A stretch of DNA of 64,000 nucleotides from the NCBI GenBank assembly GCA_963575745.1, contig CAUYUJ010002769.1, positions 479,501 to 543,500 of the forward strand, read 5' to 3'. Under the pieces are notes generated by a model, which was not told where the DNA came from, did no database searches, and worked only from the letters and a program-made list of their open reading frames with translations. Made by a program: the position numbers and the translations under genes. This DNA is from Prorocentrum cordatum. Taxonomy: Eukaryota; Sar; Dinophyceae; Prorocentrales; Prorocentraceae. The stretch's first letter is position 1. Every line of letters starts with the position of its first letter. Positions 31,824 to 40,330 of the stretch are shown here, piece by piece.

Positions 31824-31825
<2 letters not shown>
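30793..31825 (+). mobile_element. Inverted-end element, copy 2 (with GATCGAT array)
   Basis: Left end TCGGAGGTAAGGGGGTGAGA; right end CCCCTCGCCTCCTTAGCACC then GAAGGGTGGTCTATGCGGT. Order inside: ~170-bp conserved left part, GTGTCCCGCCGGTGTCCCG tandem units (about 31077-31110), a short GAT run, then a 12-bp array (31172-31770). CACCCGAAGGGTG near the right end forms a small stem. Both sides abut TA dinucleotide runs, so flanking duplications cannot be read. No coding capacity was recognised. Confidence 0.75.
31172..31770. repeat. 12-bp GTGAGATCGATA array
   Basis: About 50 units of GTGAGATCGATA/GTGAGATCGATT with point variants (GTGAGACCGAAT, GTGATATCGATT). It is rich in GATC and ATCGAT. On plus one frame reads (SEIDCEID)n and on minus ITIDLTIDLT. 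I regard these as by-products of the 12-bp period. Confidence 0.95.

Positions 31826-31858
<33 letters not shown>
31826..31858. repeat. (TA)n run
   Basis: TA dinucleotides lie between the inverted-end element and the tyrosine-recombinase element. TA runs also occur at about 30769-30792, 32299-32322 and 38507-38527. Confidence 0.95.
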
Positions 31859-31859
<1 letters not shown>

Positions 31860-32008
31860 CTCGCTTCGGCTCCGGGGCCAGGCACCTTTTCCATCTGGGA
31901 CAGCACAGGGCCAGGCGTTAACGGAGCTAGAAGCGCGAGAGCAGCAGAGGCCAAGCTGACGAGGAGCGCGACCGCGCTCGAGAGGACCACCTGTGCGACC
32001 CTCACCCG
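31859..32008 (-). repeat. Split direct repeat B2
   Basis: 150 bp on plus from GCTCGCTTCGGCTCCGGGGC to GACCCTCACCCG. It is repeated at 32119-32270 with one base changed (GACGAGG against GATGAGG). The minus strand can encode a hydrophobic peptide (LASAALALLAPLTPGPVL), but this may be incidental. Confidence 0.85.
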
Positions 32009-32047
32009 AAAAGTAGTGGCGAGAAGGCAATTCGGGATGACCACGGG

Positions 32048-32119
32048 AAAAACTTCGAGCCAGACATGAGTACGTCCGACCTGTTGCCTCTGCTCAGCCC
32101 TCAGTTGTGAAAACTACCA
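32048..32119 (-). repeat. Split direct repeat A2
   Basis: 72 bp (AAAAACTTCGAGCCAGACAT ... GTTGTGAAAACTACCA), identical to 38435-38506. It abuts B1 directly, as expected for the A2-B1 junction. Confidence 0.85.
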
Positions 32120-32270
32120 GCTCGCTTCGGCTCCGGGGCCAGGCACCTTTTCCATCTGGGACAGCACAGGGCCAGGCGTTAACGGAGCTAGAAGCGCGAG
32201 AGCAGCAGAGGCCAAGCTGATGAGGAGCGCGACCGCGCTCGAGAGGACCACCTGTGCGACCCTCACCCGA
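32119..32270 (-). repeat. Split direct repeat B1
   Basis: Second copy of the 150-bp B repeat, between A2 and the coding body. It is followed by 28 bp of unique sequence and a TA run (about 32299) before the end of the methyltransferase frame. Confidence 0.85.
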
Positions 32271-32357
32271 TCCCGAAGGTTCAACTGGCCGCAGGCCGTA
32301 TATATATATATATATATATATATGGAATAAAACATTCTTCAATGCAGGCAAAATGGG

Positions 32358-33130
32358 CTATCTCATGGCAAAAGACTGGAGGGCAAGACCAGGCTGAATG
32401 TGCAAAGCCTCAACGATATAGCGCGAGGCAGCCAGGGCGAGGAGACGGGGATACACCGCGGCGACAGCAGTACGCTTTCGCCCTTGCTCGTCGTTGCCCT
32501 CCAAGATCACATGACGATTGCCCGAGCGACTGCAAATGCCTCTTTTTCCAGAGCAGATAAGTCGTAAAGGGTGCATGGAGCCTGCGCCCCAGGACATGAT
32601 GGTCGTAGCTTTCTTAAAGTCGGCGCCGTACTGACACTGGTGCATAACTGATTTTTGGCAGGACGGCAGGCGACGCAGACGAGCTAGGGGAGGGCACGAC
32701 CAGATCTGCGAGGTCTGCGGATTCTCAAGAAAGACGGGCACACGGGCAGATATGCACTCACGAATTATGATCACTGTCATGCGCAGCGTGGCATTGCCTG
32801 CGGCGGCGCGAGCCTGCTCAGACGATGAGAAGCCGGGCCGCCCGAACGGGTAGCGATCCAACCTGAGCGGGCGCCGCAACGCTCGCGTCCAGCTGGTGCA
32901 TGGTGTGCCCAGCCAGACGGCGCCCACCGCACGCGACCGGATCCAGCCGACGACGGTGGCGATGAAGGCAGGCAGCACGTGATCCTCCAGTGGACTGCGC
33001 TGCCAGTCGAGCCCAAACGCGGCGACGCCGCGGGCAAGCAGCGCCCCGGCGATCCTGCCGGCACCGCAGAAGAGCTCCAGCACGGGGCGGCGCCTGAGGG
33101 CCAGGCCTGGCGCGGCCGCGCGGCGATGCT
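32358..33130 (-). CDS. DNA-methyltransferase-like protein of the YR retrotransposon
   Basis: The last ~255 residues of a long minus-strand frame ending at 32358. The SAM-binding motif is VLELFCGAGRIAGALLARG (about 33083), followed by an acidic-strand-like FGLDW. A Pro-Cys motif GTPCTSWTRA lies at about 32900, where cytosine-C5 methyltransferases keep their catalytic Cys (PC). FLENPQTSQIW (about 32723) resembles the ENV motif, and MHQCQYGADFKKATTI (about 32625) resembles the late conserved block. No start codon is evident near the domain. It lies in a different frame from the recombinase, so it is either read after a frameshift or has its own ORF. Target recognition is unknown. Methylation activity is inferred from motifs only. 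DIRS-family elements often carry a methyltransferase, but the usual one is the adenine type without a PC motif. Confidence 0.7.
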
Positions 33131-33148
33131 GCCGCTGCAGGTGCCGCT

Positions 33149-34399
33149 TCACCGCGTCCGCAGGCGGGCAGCCGCCGTCGCCGCCTGGGCCGCGGGCCGC
33201 CTGCGTGGGCGGCCTCTGCCGGCCGGCTGCCTTCCCTGAGGCAGCGGGCGGAAGAGCGACGCGGCGGCGGCTGGGACGCGGCCAGTCGCTAGCCAGTTGG
33301 GCAGGCAGCCGCCGACCAGCGCCTCCAGGTTGCTCTCGACGAAGGCCCCGAGCTCCATCACCTCGGGCGGGATCCAGGCGAGCTCGTCCAAGAGCTTGGT
33401 CTCCTTCGTGTAGCGGTTCAGGCTCTTGGCTGTCCGCCAGCGGCCGCGCCGCTGGATCTCGCCCAGCTGGCGCCTCTGGGAGAGCATGTCGTCCGAGGCT
33501 CCCCCGTGGCGCAAGCTGTACAAGTGCGGGCGAAGCCGATCCAGCGACAGCCGACGGCAGGCCTGAGCGAACAGCACGCTCAGTCGGTCCACCTCCTGGC
33601 CCCGCAGCGGCTCCGACGGCGCCGTGGACTGCTTCAGAGCGTGCAGCAGCGGGTTGAGCCATGCCTCGCGATCGAAGAGGACGCTCTCGTCGTTCACGCC
33701 CGTCTTGCCTGGCTCCTGCCCGCTCTCGTGCAGGAGCAGCCCGAAGAACTGGTAGCCGGCGCCCGCCGCCTCCGACGGCGGTATCAGGTGCCGCCCGCGC
33801 AGCTTCGCTGCCTCCCCAGGCCTGAGGTACGAGGCGAGCATGGCGAGGATGCAGATGGCCAGCCGTGGAAACCCGTCGTGGACCAGGAGGCCAGCCAAGG
33901 CGAACACCACGCGACGCGGCAGTGGCAGCCGGGTGCGCCCTGGCGCGCGCCGCGCCCACGCCGCAGCCGCGCGGTGAGCCCTCGGCAGCAGCAGCGCAGT
34001 CCGCTTGTGGAACGAGCCGAGGAAGTGCGCCACCGCCGCCAAGAGGACGTTCCCTTGGTTGCCGCCGCCGCCGAGGAGGAACTCGTTGTCCATGTACCTC
34101 ACCAGCGTGTCGTCCAGGCCCGAGTGGGTCGCCCAGTCCAGGCGGCGCTCGACACAGAAACCGACGAAGCTGGTGAGAGCCCCCCGGTAGAGGCGCGCCG
34201 TCGAGCTCCTCACCGCCAGCCGCTCGAGCAGCGACAGCCCCGCCACCGCGGCCGTCTCCGCCGCTGGCGCCTTCGCATGGCTCGCCCGCTCGGCCCGAAG
34301 CGCCAAGGGCGCCGGGACGGCCGAGCGGCGAGCCGCTGCCGAGGCCTGGGCCAGCGCCAGCACCAGCACAAGCCGCCGCATGGGCGAGCAGCCCGCCAC
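33149..34399 (-). CDS. Tyrosine recombinase (integrase) of the YR retrotransposon
   Basis: Frame of 416 codons. The N-terminal core-binding region contains SSTARLYRGALTSFVGFCVE. The catalytic domain has the first Arg in SYLRPGEAAKLRG (about 33810-33830), the second box LYSLRHGGAS (about 33497-33525, Arg then His, with Tyr at the position often held by His), GRW at about 33440, and the nucleophile in SLNRYTK (about 33402-33425). In DIRS-like elements this enzyme integrates the circular DNA copy in place of a DDE integrase. The start drawn is the first in-frame start-like codon; the true N-terminus may continue from the RNase H frame upstream. The extension after the nucleophile (PEVMELGAFVESNLEAL) and an Arg/Ala-rich tail run to 33149. 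Confidence 0.85.
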   Translation of the reverse strand: MAGCSPMRRLVLVLALAQASAAARRSAVPAPLALRAERASHAKAPAAETAAVAGLSLLERLAVRSSTARLYRGALTSFVGFCVERRLDWATHSGLDDTLVRYMDNEFLLGGGGNQGNVLLAAVAHFLGSFHKRTALLLPRAHRAAAAWARRAPGRTRLPLPRRVVFALAGLLVHDGFPRLAICILAMLASYLRPGEAAKLRGRHLIPPSEAAGAGYQFFGLLLHESGQEPGKTGVNDESVLFDREAWLNPLLHALKQSTAPSEPLRGQEVDRLSVLFAQACRRLSLDRLRPHLYSLRHGGASDDMLSQRRQLGEIQRRGRWRTAKSLNRYTKETKLLDELAWIPPEVMELGAFVESNLEALVGGCLPNWLATGRVPAAAASLFRPLPQGRQPAGRGRPRRRPAAQAATAAARLRTR

Positions 34400-34439
34400 C
34401 AGGGGGCAGCGGTGCAGGCCGACTGCCAGAGAACCAGCC

Positions 34440-34960
34440 AGCGCGCCCGCGGCTGAGCGCGTCGGAGGGGTTGGCCTCTGAGGGTATCCATCTCACTGCC
34501 AAGGTTGAGCCAGTGGCCACGGAGAGCGCGCAGATCTTGCGAAGCGTGCTCTGGAGGTGCTTACTGCGGGCCCGGCCCTTCCCGACGGACAAGACGAGTG
34601 GCAGGTTGTCGGAGAGGATGAGGAACCGAGACCCGAATGCGGATGTGGACCTCAGGAGGTGCCGATACCCAAGGACGAGCGCTTCCCCCTCCAGGGCCAG
34701 GATGTTGGCCCTCCCCTTGATGTGCACGGCGGCGACGGAGCCCCAGGCGGGCCCACGGATGAAGTGGGACGGGACCTCGTCGAAGTCCACCACGGGCCTC
34801 ATGTCCATGATCGACTTGTCGGTGGCCGACCGGGCCCTCAGAGGCCTCTCCCAAGACGCCCTCGAACGGCAGGCCCTCGGTGATGACATCCCCGACGAGC
34901 TGAGTACTGACCCCGAAGTCGCCCTCGAGGCCCCCGAACTGCTCGGACGAGTTATCACCG
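34440..34960 (-). pseudogene. RNase H domain, C-terminal part, out of frame with RT
   Basis: In the same frame as the methyltransferase but a different frame from RT: HIKGRANILALEGEALVLG (Glu, about 34670-34710), LILSDNLPLVL (Asp, about 34585-34620) and RWIPSEANPSDALSRG (last Asp, about 34453-34500). These complete the RNase H fold whose first Asp (ACTDASPFGLG) lies at the end of the RT frame at about 35080-35110. A one-base frame change near 34.9-35.0 kb therefore splits the domain. It may be a mutation or a sequencing error. Confidence 0.75.
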
Positions 34961-36792
34961 TTGATCCCGATCGTCCTACGCCTTGCCTGCGCACCTCCCT
35001 CGACCTTGTACCTCCATCTTTCAGCAACTCTACCAATGGTGCCCACGCAGTCCTTTGGGGCGCGGCGAGCGACGACGCCCAGCCCAAATGGCGAGGCGTC
35101 CGTGCAAGCAACTCGCCCGTGCCACGGGGCACCAAGGTCAGCAGTGCAGAGCGGCAGCAGGTCGTGGACTAGCTGCAGCTCACGGCGGACAGCGGGCCAA
35201 AGCGGTGACGCTACTGGCCCAGTGGCCTCGACGTAGGCGTAGGTGGCCCCGAGGATGCACAGCAGCTCCCTTCGCAGCAGCAGCGCCCAGGTGATGTGGC
35301 CGGTCAGGACACGCAGCAAGAAGCCGCTGATGACCTGCCTCCGAAGCGTGGCGCGGATGGCCGCGCGCAGCCGCCAGATATTGCGCGTCCTGAGGCTGAG
35401 CCAGCGCCCCTCGCGCAGCGATAGCCCCAGAAAGTCGCGGTCCTGGGAGGGCGGCTCGAGCTCGTGCACAGTGAGCCCGTGGCGCGTCAGATCGTCGGCG
35501 ATGGCCTGCAGCCGCTCGCTCACAACCTTTGGGGGGCCGCCGAGGACGAAGTAGTTGTCCACATAGCCAGCGCCCGCGACCGAGTCCAAGTCGCTCGTGA
35601 GCTGGCAGCCGCAGCGGCCGTCGAGGATGAAGTCACTCTGAGGGAACCCAGCACGGCCCAACGATGCCTCCAGCACCGTCTGGCAGAGGTGCAAGGCCCA
35701 GCTGAAGCCCACCGGCAGCACCACCACCCGGGGCAGCAGGAGCGCCTCGCCCTCCACCCCGCCCAGCGCGACCCCGTACGGAGCGAGGTGCTTGGCGGGG
35801 ATGGGCGGCAGCACGAAGAACTCCTCCATCCCGTCCGGGACCCGCATGTGGTAAAAGGCCACGTCGAGATCCGCCGAGGCGATGGAGACCCGCACGTCGC
35901 CCGTCTCTAGCCGCCCCCAGGCGGAAGCAGACGGCAGCTGGGTGCGAGGCGCACCGACGAACGCGCAGTTGGCGAGCCGCGTGTCGAAGATGACCCTCAG
36001 ACGACCACTTTTCTTTGGCACGAAGAAGATCCCCATGTTGCCCCGGCGCCCTCGCGCAGGGGCGAACGTCAGCATGCTGCGCTCCATCATGGCGCTGAGG
36101 AAGGCGGCGTAGTCGGGCAGCGAGCGCAGCAGCGCAGGGTCCGTGTACGGGCCGTGCGGGCGCGCCTCCGCCCGTAGCTGCCGCGCCTCCTCGGGCTCGC
36201 GGAGCATTTGGCACCTCCACTCCCGCAGCGCGGCCGAGTCACGCGCGCCCAGCAGCCCAAGAAGCGGCGCGGGTGGCTGCGAGACATCAGGCCAGGAGAC
36301 AAGGTCTGGCACGCAGGGAGTGGTGGGCCCACCGCCGTCAAGGTACAGCGCGGACCCAGCAAGGAGCTCCCTCAGGGCCGCGTTGTTGTCGGAGACGTCG
36401 TCGCGATACTCGGGGGGTTCAGGGCCCCGAGCAGCGACAGAGTCCCAAATGTGAGCGGCGGCACAGCGCTGCCCGGCAGACGGCGTCGGCGCGGGCGAGG
36501 ACTGGTCGCCGTAGAGGTCATTCAAGGCATGCACGGCGGCATTGGCGCGGTCCAGCGCGTGCGTGAAAGCATGGCCGGCCCGAACACGCCGCCGAGCCCC
36601 GGGCGCGCGGGGCGTCACGTCAGCAGCAGCCAGCGGCGGGAGCGGAAAGATGTCCCGCTGCCGGTCGTCGTCCTGCAGCCGGCGCCCTGCGCCGCCAGGG
36701 GGGAAGCCCACGCTGTTGGCGGGCTCCGCGGGGGCCGAGGGGGACAGGGGCGGCGGCTGGCCAGGCCCTCCGCCCCGGGGCGAGTCAGCCAT
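34561..36792 (-). CDS. Reverse transcriptase (and start of RNase H) of the YR retrotransposon
   Basis: I prefer the ATG at 36792, because the longer frame from 36822 begins with GTG. The first ~230 residues are a Pro/Ala-rich N-terminal part with an ordered segment (AALREWRCQMLREPEEARQL). RT motifs follow: GNMGIFFVPKKSGRLRVIFD (fingers), SADLDVAFYHMRVP (motif A Asp, about 35845-35880), LPVGFSWALHLCQ (motif B, about 35690-35725) and GAGYVDNYFVLGG (motif C, about 35540-35575; YVDN in place of the usual YxDD). DFLGLSLREGRWLSL is thumb-like. RNase H begins with RVACTDASPFGLG. About the last 170 residues of the frame, from roughly 35.0 kb, are off-frame readthrough. The start overlaps the gag-like stop by 8 nt (ATGGCTGA), which suggests coupled reinitiation. 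Confidence 0.85.
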   Translation of the reverse strand: MADSPRGGGPGQPPPLSPSAPAEPANSVGFPPGGAGRRLQDDDRQRDIFPLPPLAAADVTPRAPGARRRVRAGHAFTHALDRANAAVHALNDLYGDQSSPAPTPSAGQRCAAAHIWDSVAARGPEPPEYRDDVSDNNAALRELLAGSALYLDGGGPTTPCVPDLVSWPDVSQPPAPLLGLLGARDSAALREWRCQMLREPEEARQLRAEARPHGPYTDPALLRSLPDYAAFLSAMMERSMLTFAPARGRRGNMGIFFVPKKSGRLRVIFDTRLANCAFVGAPRTQLPSASAWGRLETGDVRVSIASADLDVAFYHMRVPDGMEEFFVLPPIPAKHLAPYGVALGGVEGEALLLPRVVVLPVGFSWALHLCQTVLEASLGRAGFPQSDFILDGRCGCQLTSDLDSVAGAGYVDNYFVLGGPPKVVSERLQAIADDLTRHGLTVHELEPPSQDRDFLGLSLREGRWLSLRTRNIWRLRAAIRATLRRQVISGFLLRVLTGHITWALLLRRELLCILGATYAYVEATGPVASPLWPAVRRELQLVHDLLPLCTADLGAPWHGRVACTDASPFGLGVVARRAPKDCVGTIGRVAERWRYKVEGGAQARRRTIGINGDNSSEQFGGLEGDFGVSTQLVGDVITEGLPFEGVLGEASEGPVGHRQVDHGHEARGGLRRGPVPLHPWARLGLRRRRAHQGEGQHPGPGGGSARPWVSAPPEVHIRIRVSVPHPLRQPATRLVRREGPGPQ

Positions 36793-38044
36793 CGCCCCCT
36801 GCGGCGTTGGGCCCGCCGCCACGGCCGCCGCGGCCGCCGCCGCGCCTCCCCCTCCCGCGCCCTGCGCCAGACTGGACGGGCACGCCCCCGGCGAGGGCGA
36901 GCTCCTCTCGTGTCTTGCGCCTCTCTTTCGCCACCGCCATATCCCGCTGCAACTCCTGCGTGAGGTAGCCGCGAAGGGCCGGGAAGACGCACACCGACCC
37001 GTCGAGCTTCAGATCGTACGTCACTGCCGACCCCAGCACCATGCCGCCCATCTGGTGGATGACCACGCCTGGCGACTCGGGGACGTGCTCAGTCTCCGCT
37101 AGCCACCGGTGGCGGTGGGCCGTCGGAGTGCCCGACTTCTGAGACAGGCACTGCGGCACCCACAGCAGCGTGCGCATCCCGTGCGCTGGCCAGTCATGCC
37201 ACAGGAACTCGACCACATGGGTGACCATGCTCCCGAAGTCGGCACGCCGCACTCCTTGCAAGTTCCCCACGACGGCGAAGATGCGCGCGTAGCCGCAGGG
37301 GCTGGCAGGGCCGCCGCCAGCTGGCCCGCCCGCGGGCACAGGCACTGCGGCAGGCACCGCCCCGCCGGGGGCGGCGACACCGGCGAGCCCGGCTGGCCGA
37401 GGGGCCAACGCGCCGAGCCCAGCGGACGGCGCTGGGGCCCCCCCTGCGACGGGAGCCGCCAGCGCGACCGCCGACGACACTGGCGCTGGCGCCGGTGCGA
37501 GTACGCCTCCGACAGCGTCGCCTGCTGGACCTCCGAGCGCAGTCCCGAGCGCGGCCACTCCGCCGCCCTCTGGGCCTGGCGCACCGCCAGCATGCAGCGC
37601 TAGGGCGCCCGCGGGCGCCGCCCCAGGGGCGGCCGCAAGGGGGCCCCGCCCCGCGACGTTGGGCACCACGGGGCCGACAGGCGCCGCGGGGCCCGGGCGG
37701 ACGCGGGCGCGGCCAGCGGCAGCGGTGGGCGCCGTGGCTGTGGGGATCGCCCCGAGATGGAGGTACCGTGCCGCTGGCGACCACAGGAAGACCCCGCCTA
37801 ATGCCCCTCCAGGCAGCAGGTCCCAGTGGAGCGTGTCCGCGCCGCCGACCACCAGCTCGTCGCACCCCTCGCCGTCGACCGCGACGACCGCGGCAGTGCC
37901 AGGAGTGCCTGGGTTCAGGGCGACCACGACGCGCTCATGCACGAGCTCCCTCCCTCCACCCCTGTGCTGGATGCCGAGGAAGTTCCCGACCGCGACGCCC
38001 GCCGCGGCGAGCGAGCAGAGGGCACGAGGACCAGCCGCCGCCAT
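36785..38044 (-). CDS. Gag-like protein of the YR retrotransposon
   Basis: 419 residues from ATG at 38044. A hydrophobic N-terminus (RALCSLAAAGVAVGNFLGIQ) is followed by a compact segment (ERVVVALNPGTPGTAAVVAV, DTLHWDLLPGGALGGVFLWS). A long Ala/Pro/Gly linker follows, then a conserved-looking C-terminal domain (FGSMVTHVVEFLWHDWPAHG, VVIHQMGGMVLGSAVTYDLK, ALRGYLTQELQRDMAVAKE). It ends in a basic Gly/Arg-rich tail (GAGRGRGRRGGGRGG) that could bind RNA. The gag-like role is inferred from position before RT. Its start overlaps the stop of the preceding ORF (TGATG), and its own stop overlaps the RT start. Intact open frame. Confidence 0.65.
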   Translation of the reverse strand: MAAAGPRALCSLAAAGVAVGNFLGIQHRGGGRELVHERVVVALNPGTPGTAAVVAVDGEGCDELVVGGADTLHWDLLPGGALGGVFLWSPAARYLHLGAIPTATAPTAAAGRARVRPGPAAPVGPVVPNVAGRGPLAAAPGAAPAGALALHAGGAPGPEGGGVAALGTALGGPAGDAVGGVLAPAPAPVSSAVALAAPVAGGAPAPSAGLGALAPRPAGLAGVAAPGGAVPAAVPVPAGGPAGGGPASPCGYARIFAVVGNLQGVRRADFGSMVTHVVEFLWHDWPAHGMRTLLWVPQCLSQKSGTPTAHRHRWLAETEHVPESPGVVIHQMGGMVLGSAVTYDLKLDGSVCVFPALRGYLTQELQRDMAVAKERRKTREELALAGGVPVQSGAGRGRGRRGGGRGGRGGGPNAAGGDG

Positions 38045-38454
38045 CACTGGGCAGCGAGAAGCCGCTGGCGCAGCACCGTCACCTGTGCGCGGGCTGCGGC
38101 GCCCAGATCGTCGATCTCGAGGTCGTGCCCAGGGCGCAGCCACACGCCCGCGTTGCCCGCGAGCCGCCGCAGCGCCTGCAGGACCACCGCCGCCTCCGCC
38201 GCCAGCAGCGCGCCGGCGAGCAGGCCAAGGGCGAACCCGCCTGCGAGGCCCCGGCACTCTGCCGAGGCGGGCGAGCGGCTCGCCGCGGGCGTCGACCGCT
38301 GGGCAGGCCGGGCAGGGTGGGCACTCCAGTGGCCGCACCAGCCAGGCGGCGCCGATCGGCCCCGGCCACGGCGCGGTGAGGCGGACAGCGCCGAGCACTT
38401 GCGGCGGGGAAAGGGGCGAAGAGGCGCGCCCCCTAAAAACTTCGAGCCAGACAT
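38044..38454 (-). CDS. Small membrane-segment protein at the 5' end of the YR element
   Basis: 136 residues. ATG at 38454 lies inside split repeat A1, leaving a leader of about 52 nt. The N-terminal half is Arg/Ser/Pro-rich. The centre has a 25-residue hydrophobic segment (LAGGFALGLLAGALLAAEAA) and the end is amphipathic (LEIDDLGAAARAQVTVLRQR). The stop TGA shares its A with the ATG of the gag-like ORF. Over the first ~40 codons an alternative frame (PLECPPCPACPA) also looks non-random, so an early frameshift is possible. I do not know its function; a membrane-anchored element protein is one possibility. Confidence 0.5.
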   Translation of the reverse strand: MSGSKFLGGAPLRPFPRRKCSALSASPRRGRGRSAPPGWCGHWSAHPARPAQRSTPAASRSPASAECRGLAGGFALGLLAGALLAAEAAVVLQALRRLAGNAGVWLRPGHDLEIDDLGAAARAQVTVLRQRLLAAQ

Positions 38455-38506
38455 GAGTACGTCCGACCTGTTGCCTCTGCTCAGCCCTCAGTTGTGAAAA
38501 CTACCA
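38435..38506 (-). repeat. Split direct repeat A1 (5' end of YR element)
   Basis: Identical to 32048-32119. Its outer edge (ACTACCA) touches TATATACATACATATATATAC. Confidence 0.85.
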
Positions 38507-38695
38507 TATATACATACATATATATACACTAGAACCATCGCGCGCGCTTCCCGCGCGCTCAGGTTCTAGCAGGCCCCAGGCCTTGACGAACTCACTGCTG
38601 CTCCACTGAAGTAGTGGACCACAGTCCACGCATGCCAATCTGCATTCCGAAAGGCATTCGAGGAAAATGGTTGTGTAGGGGAGCGGAGGCCGTGT
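38507..38695. other. Spacer with TA run and GC hairpin
   Basis: TA-rich edge, then GCGCGCGCTTCCCGCGCGC at about 38538 (short stem), then unique sequence. Confidence 0.5.
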
Positions 38696-38761
38696 GAATC
38701 GGGTTCCCAGAAGGCCTTCTGGGAGCATGGGTTTGGGGCGTCTTGGGGGGCCTGTTGGGGC

Positions 38762-38830
38762 GTGCCGTCGTCGTCCTCGTCGTCGTCGTCGTAATGTTGT
38801 CGTCGCCTATTGGGGCGCGCCGTCGTCGTC

Positions 38831-38895
<65 letters not shown>

Positions 38896-38940
38896 GGTCG
38901 TCGTGGTCGTCGTCGTCGTCTCGTCGTCGTCGTCGTCGAT
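38762..38940. repeat. (GTC)n / (CGT) microsatellite
   Basis: GTCGTC array of about 130 bp, preceded by a duplicated TGGGGCGYGCCGTCGTCGTC segment (38757 and 38813). Confidence 0.9.
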
Positions 38941-39618
38941 TCAAGAGGGCACTTGGGGCAACTTTGTGCGAAACGATCTGCGGAGGGCCGCGAGAAGGCG
39001 ATCAGTCATGTTCCCAATCAACTTCCCAGACAGCTCTCCTGTAGCATGGTGGTACTTCGAAGCCTCCGGAGACTCGCGGGCCCATGATGAACCATGTCCC
39101 CAGAATTCTTTCTGGGGACATGGTTTGTTGGGGTGTGTTGGGGGGTCTCTTGGGCGTTCCCTGGGGGCCCCTTGGGGGCCTCCGAGAACTCTCGGCCCCA
39201 TGATGAACCATGTCCCTGGAAGGTTTTCTGGGGACATAATTTCTTGGGGTGTGTTGGGGGGCCTCTTGGGCGTTCCATGGGAGCCCCTTGGGGGTCTCTT
39301 GGGGCTTCCTGGGGGCCTCTTGGGCGCCTCACGGGGCTTCGTGGGAGCCTCTTGGTGGCCTCCGGGGGCCTACAGGCGGCCTCGAGGGCCAGAGACCTCG
39401 AAATATCGGTTGGCGGTCCCCCTCTGGGCCCTCTCTTGGGGAGCTCTTGAGGCACAGTTGGGTTGTCTGGGGAGCCTCCTGGGCCGTCTTGGGGCCCTCT
39501 TCGGGGCCTCCTAGCCCGTCTTGGAGCGATCTGAAGGGCCTCTGAGCGAGGCCGTGAGGGAGCGCTGGGAAGCGGGGAAAGCGAGAACGCCTAAATCCTT
39601 CAAAAACCTTCGGAAAAT

Positions 39619-40330
39619 TAGTGAATCTTGCCTTCCAGGGCCCTCTTGGGGAGCCTCTCGAGTCCGTCCTGGAGCGTGTTCGAGTCCTCGTCGGCCGTCT
39701 TGAGGGCAGCTTGGTCGTCTTCGGGGCCTGTTGGGACCGTCCAGGGCCCTCTCGGGACCTCCATTCGCCTGTCGTGGCCTGCTTCGGGGCGGGCCCTGGC
39801 CGCCTCGGGACCCCTCTGGACCTTCTCTTGGCGCACTCTTGGGGCACACTTGGGTTGTCTGGGGAGTATCCTGGGCCGTCTTGGGGGCCCTCGTCGGGGC
39901 CTCCGTGGGCCCTCTCCTCGGAGCGGTCCGACGGTCCTCCGAGGCCGTGGAGGGAGCGCTGGAGAGCGGGAGAAGCTCGATCCCCCTCGATCCTCCTCCT
40001 CCTCCTCCTCGATCCTCGATCCTCGATCCTCGATTCTCCTCCTCCTCCTCCTCCTCCTCCTCCTCCTCCTCCTCCTCCTCCTCCTCCTCCTCCTGCGAGA
40101 ACGCCAAAATCCCAAACACTCGGAAAACGAGTGAATCTTGCCTTCCAGGGCCCTCTTGGGGAGCCTCTGGAGTCCGTCCTGGAGCGTGTTGGAGTCCTCG
40201 TCGTCTTTCTTGAGGGCATGTTGGGCGTCTTCGGGGCCTCGTGGTGGGACCGTCCAGGGCCCTCTCGGGACCCCCTTAGCCTGTCGTGACCTCCTTCGGG
40301 GCGGGCTCGGGCCGCCTCGGGAGCTCTGGA
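39619..40330. repeat. ~200-bp direct duplication around a CTC array
   Basis: 39619-39820 returns at 40131-40330 with roughly 90% identity: both start AGTGAATCTTGCCTTCCAGG and share GTCCGTCCTGGAGCGTGTT. Between them a CTC array (39984-40093) includes GATCCTCGATCCTCGATCC. Minus-strand Arg/Pro-rich frames here are repeat-derived. Confidence 0.8.

Larger units (their letters stand above)
31859..38506 (-). mobile_element. DIRS/Ngaro/PAT-type tyrosine-recombinase retrotransposon with methyltransferase
   Basis: On the minus strand the order is: repeat A1 (38506-38435), small membrane ORF, gag-like ORF, RT, RNase H, tyrosine recombinase, methyltransferase-like ORF, repeat B1 (32270-32119), repeat A2 (32119-32048), 39-bp spacer, repeat B2 (32008-31859). 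A1 and A2 are identical over 72 bp. B1 and B2 match over 150 bp with one visible difference. This A1-ORFs-B1-A2-B2 split-direct-repeat layout is diagnostic of tyrosine-recombinase retroelements that integrate through a circular intermediate without target duplication. The near-identity of the repeats suggests recent activity, although three one-base frame changes occur between the RT and the methyltransferase. Both outer edges touch TA runs. Confidence 0.85.

Noticed and set aside
29831-31825. Calling the inverted-end elements Helitrons
   Set aside because: A 5' TC and a 3' stem are present, but no CTRR end or Rep/helicase is seen and the ends are inverted repeats. Left unclassified.
34561-36792. 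Calling the YR element Ty3/gypsy because of its RT and RNase H
   Set aside because: There is no protease, no DDE integrase and no LTRs. The tyrosine recombinase and split repeats decide against it.
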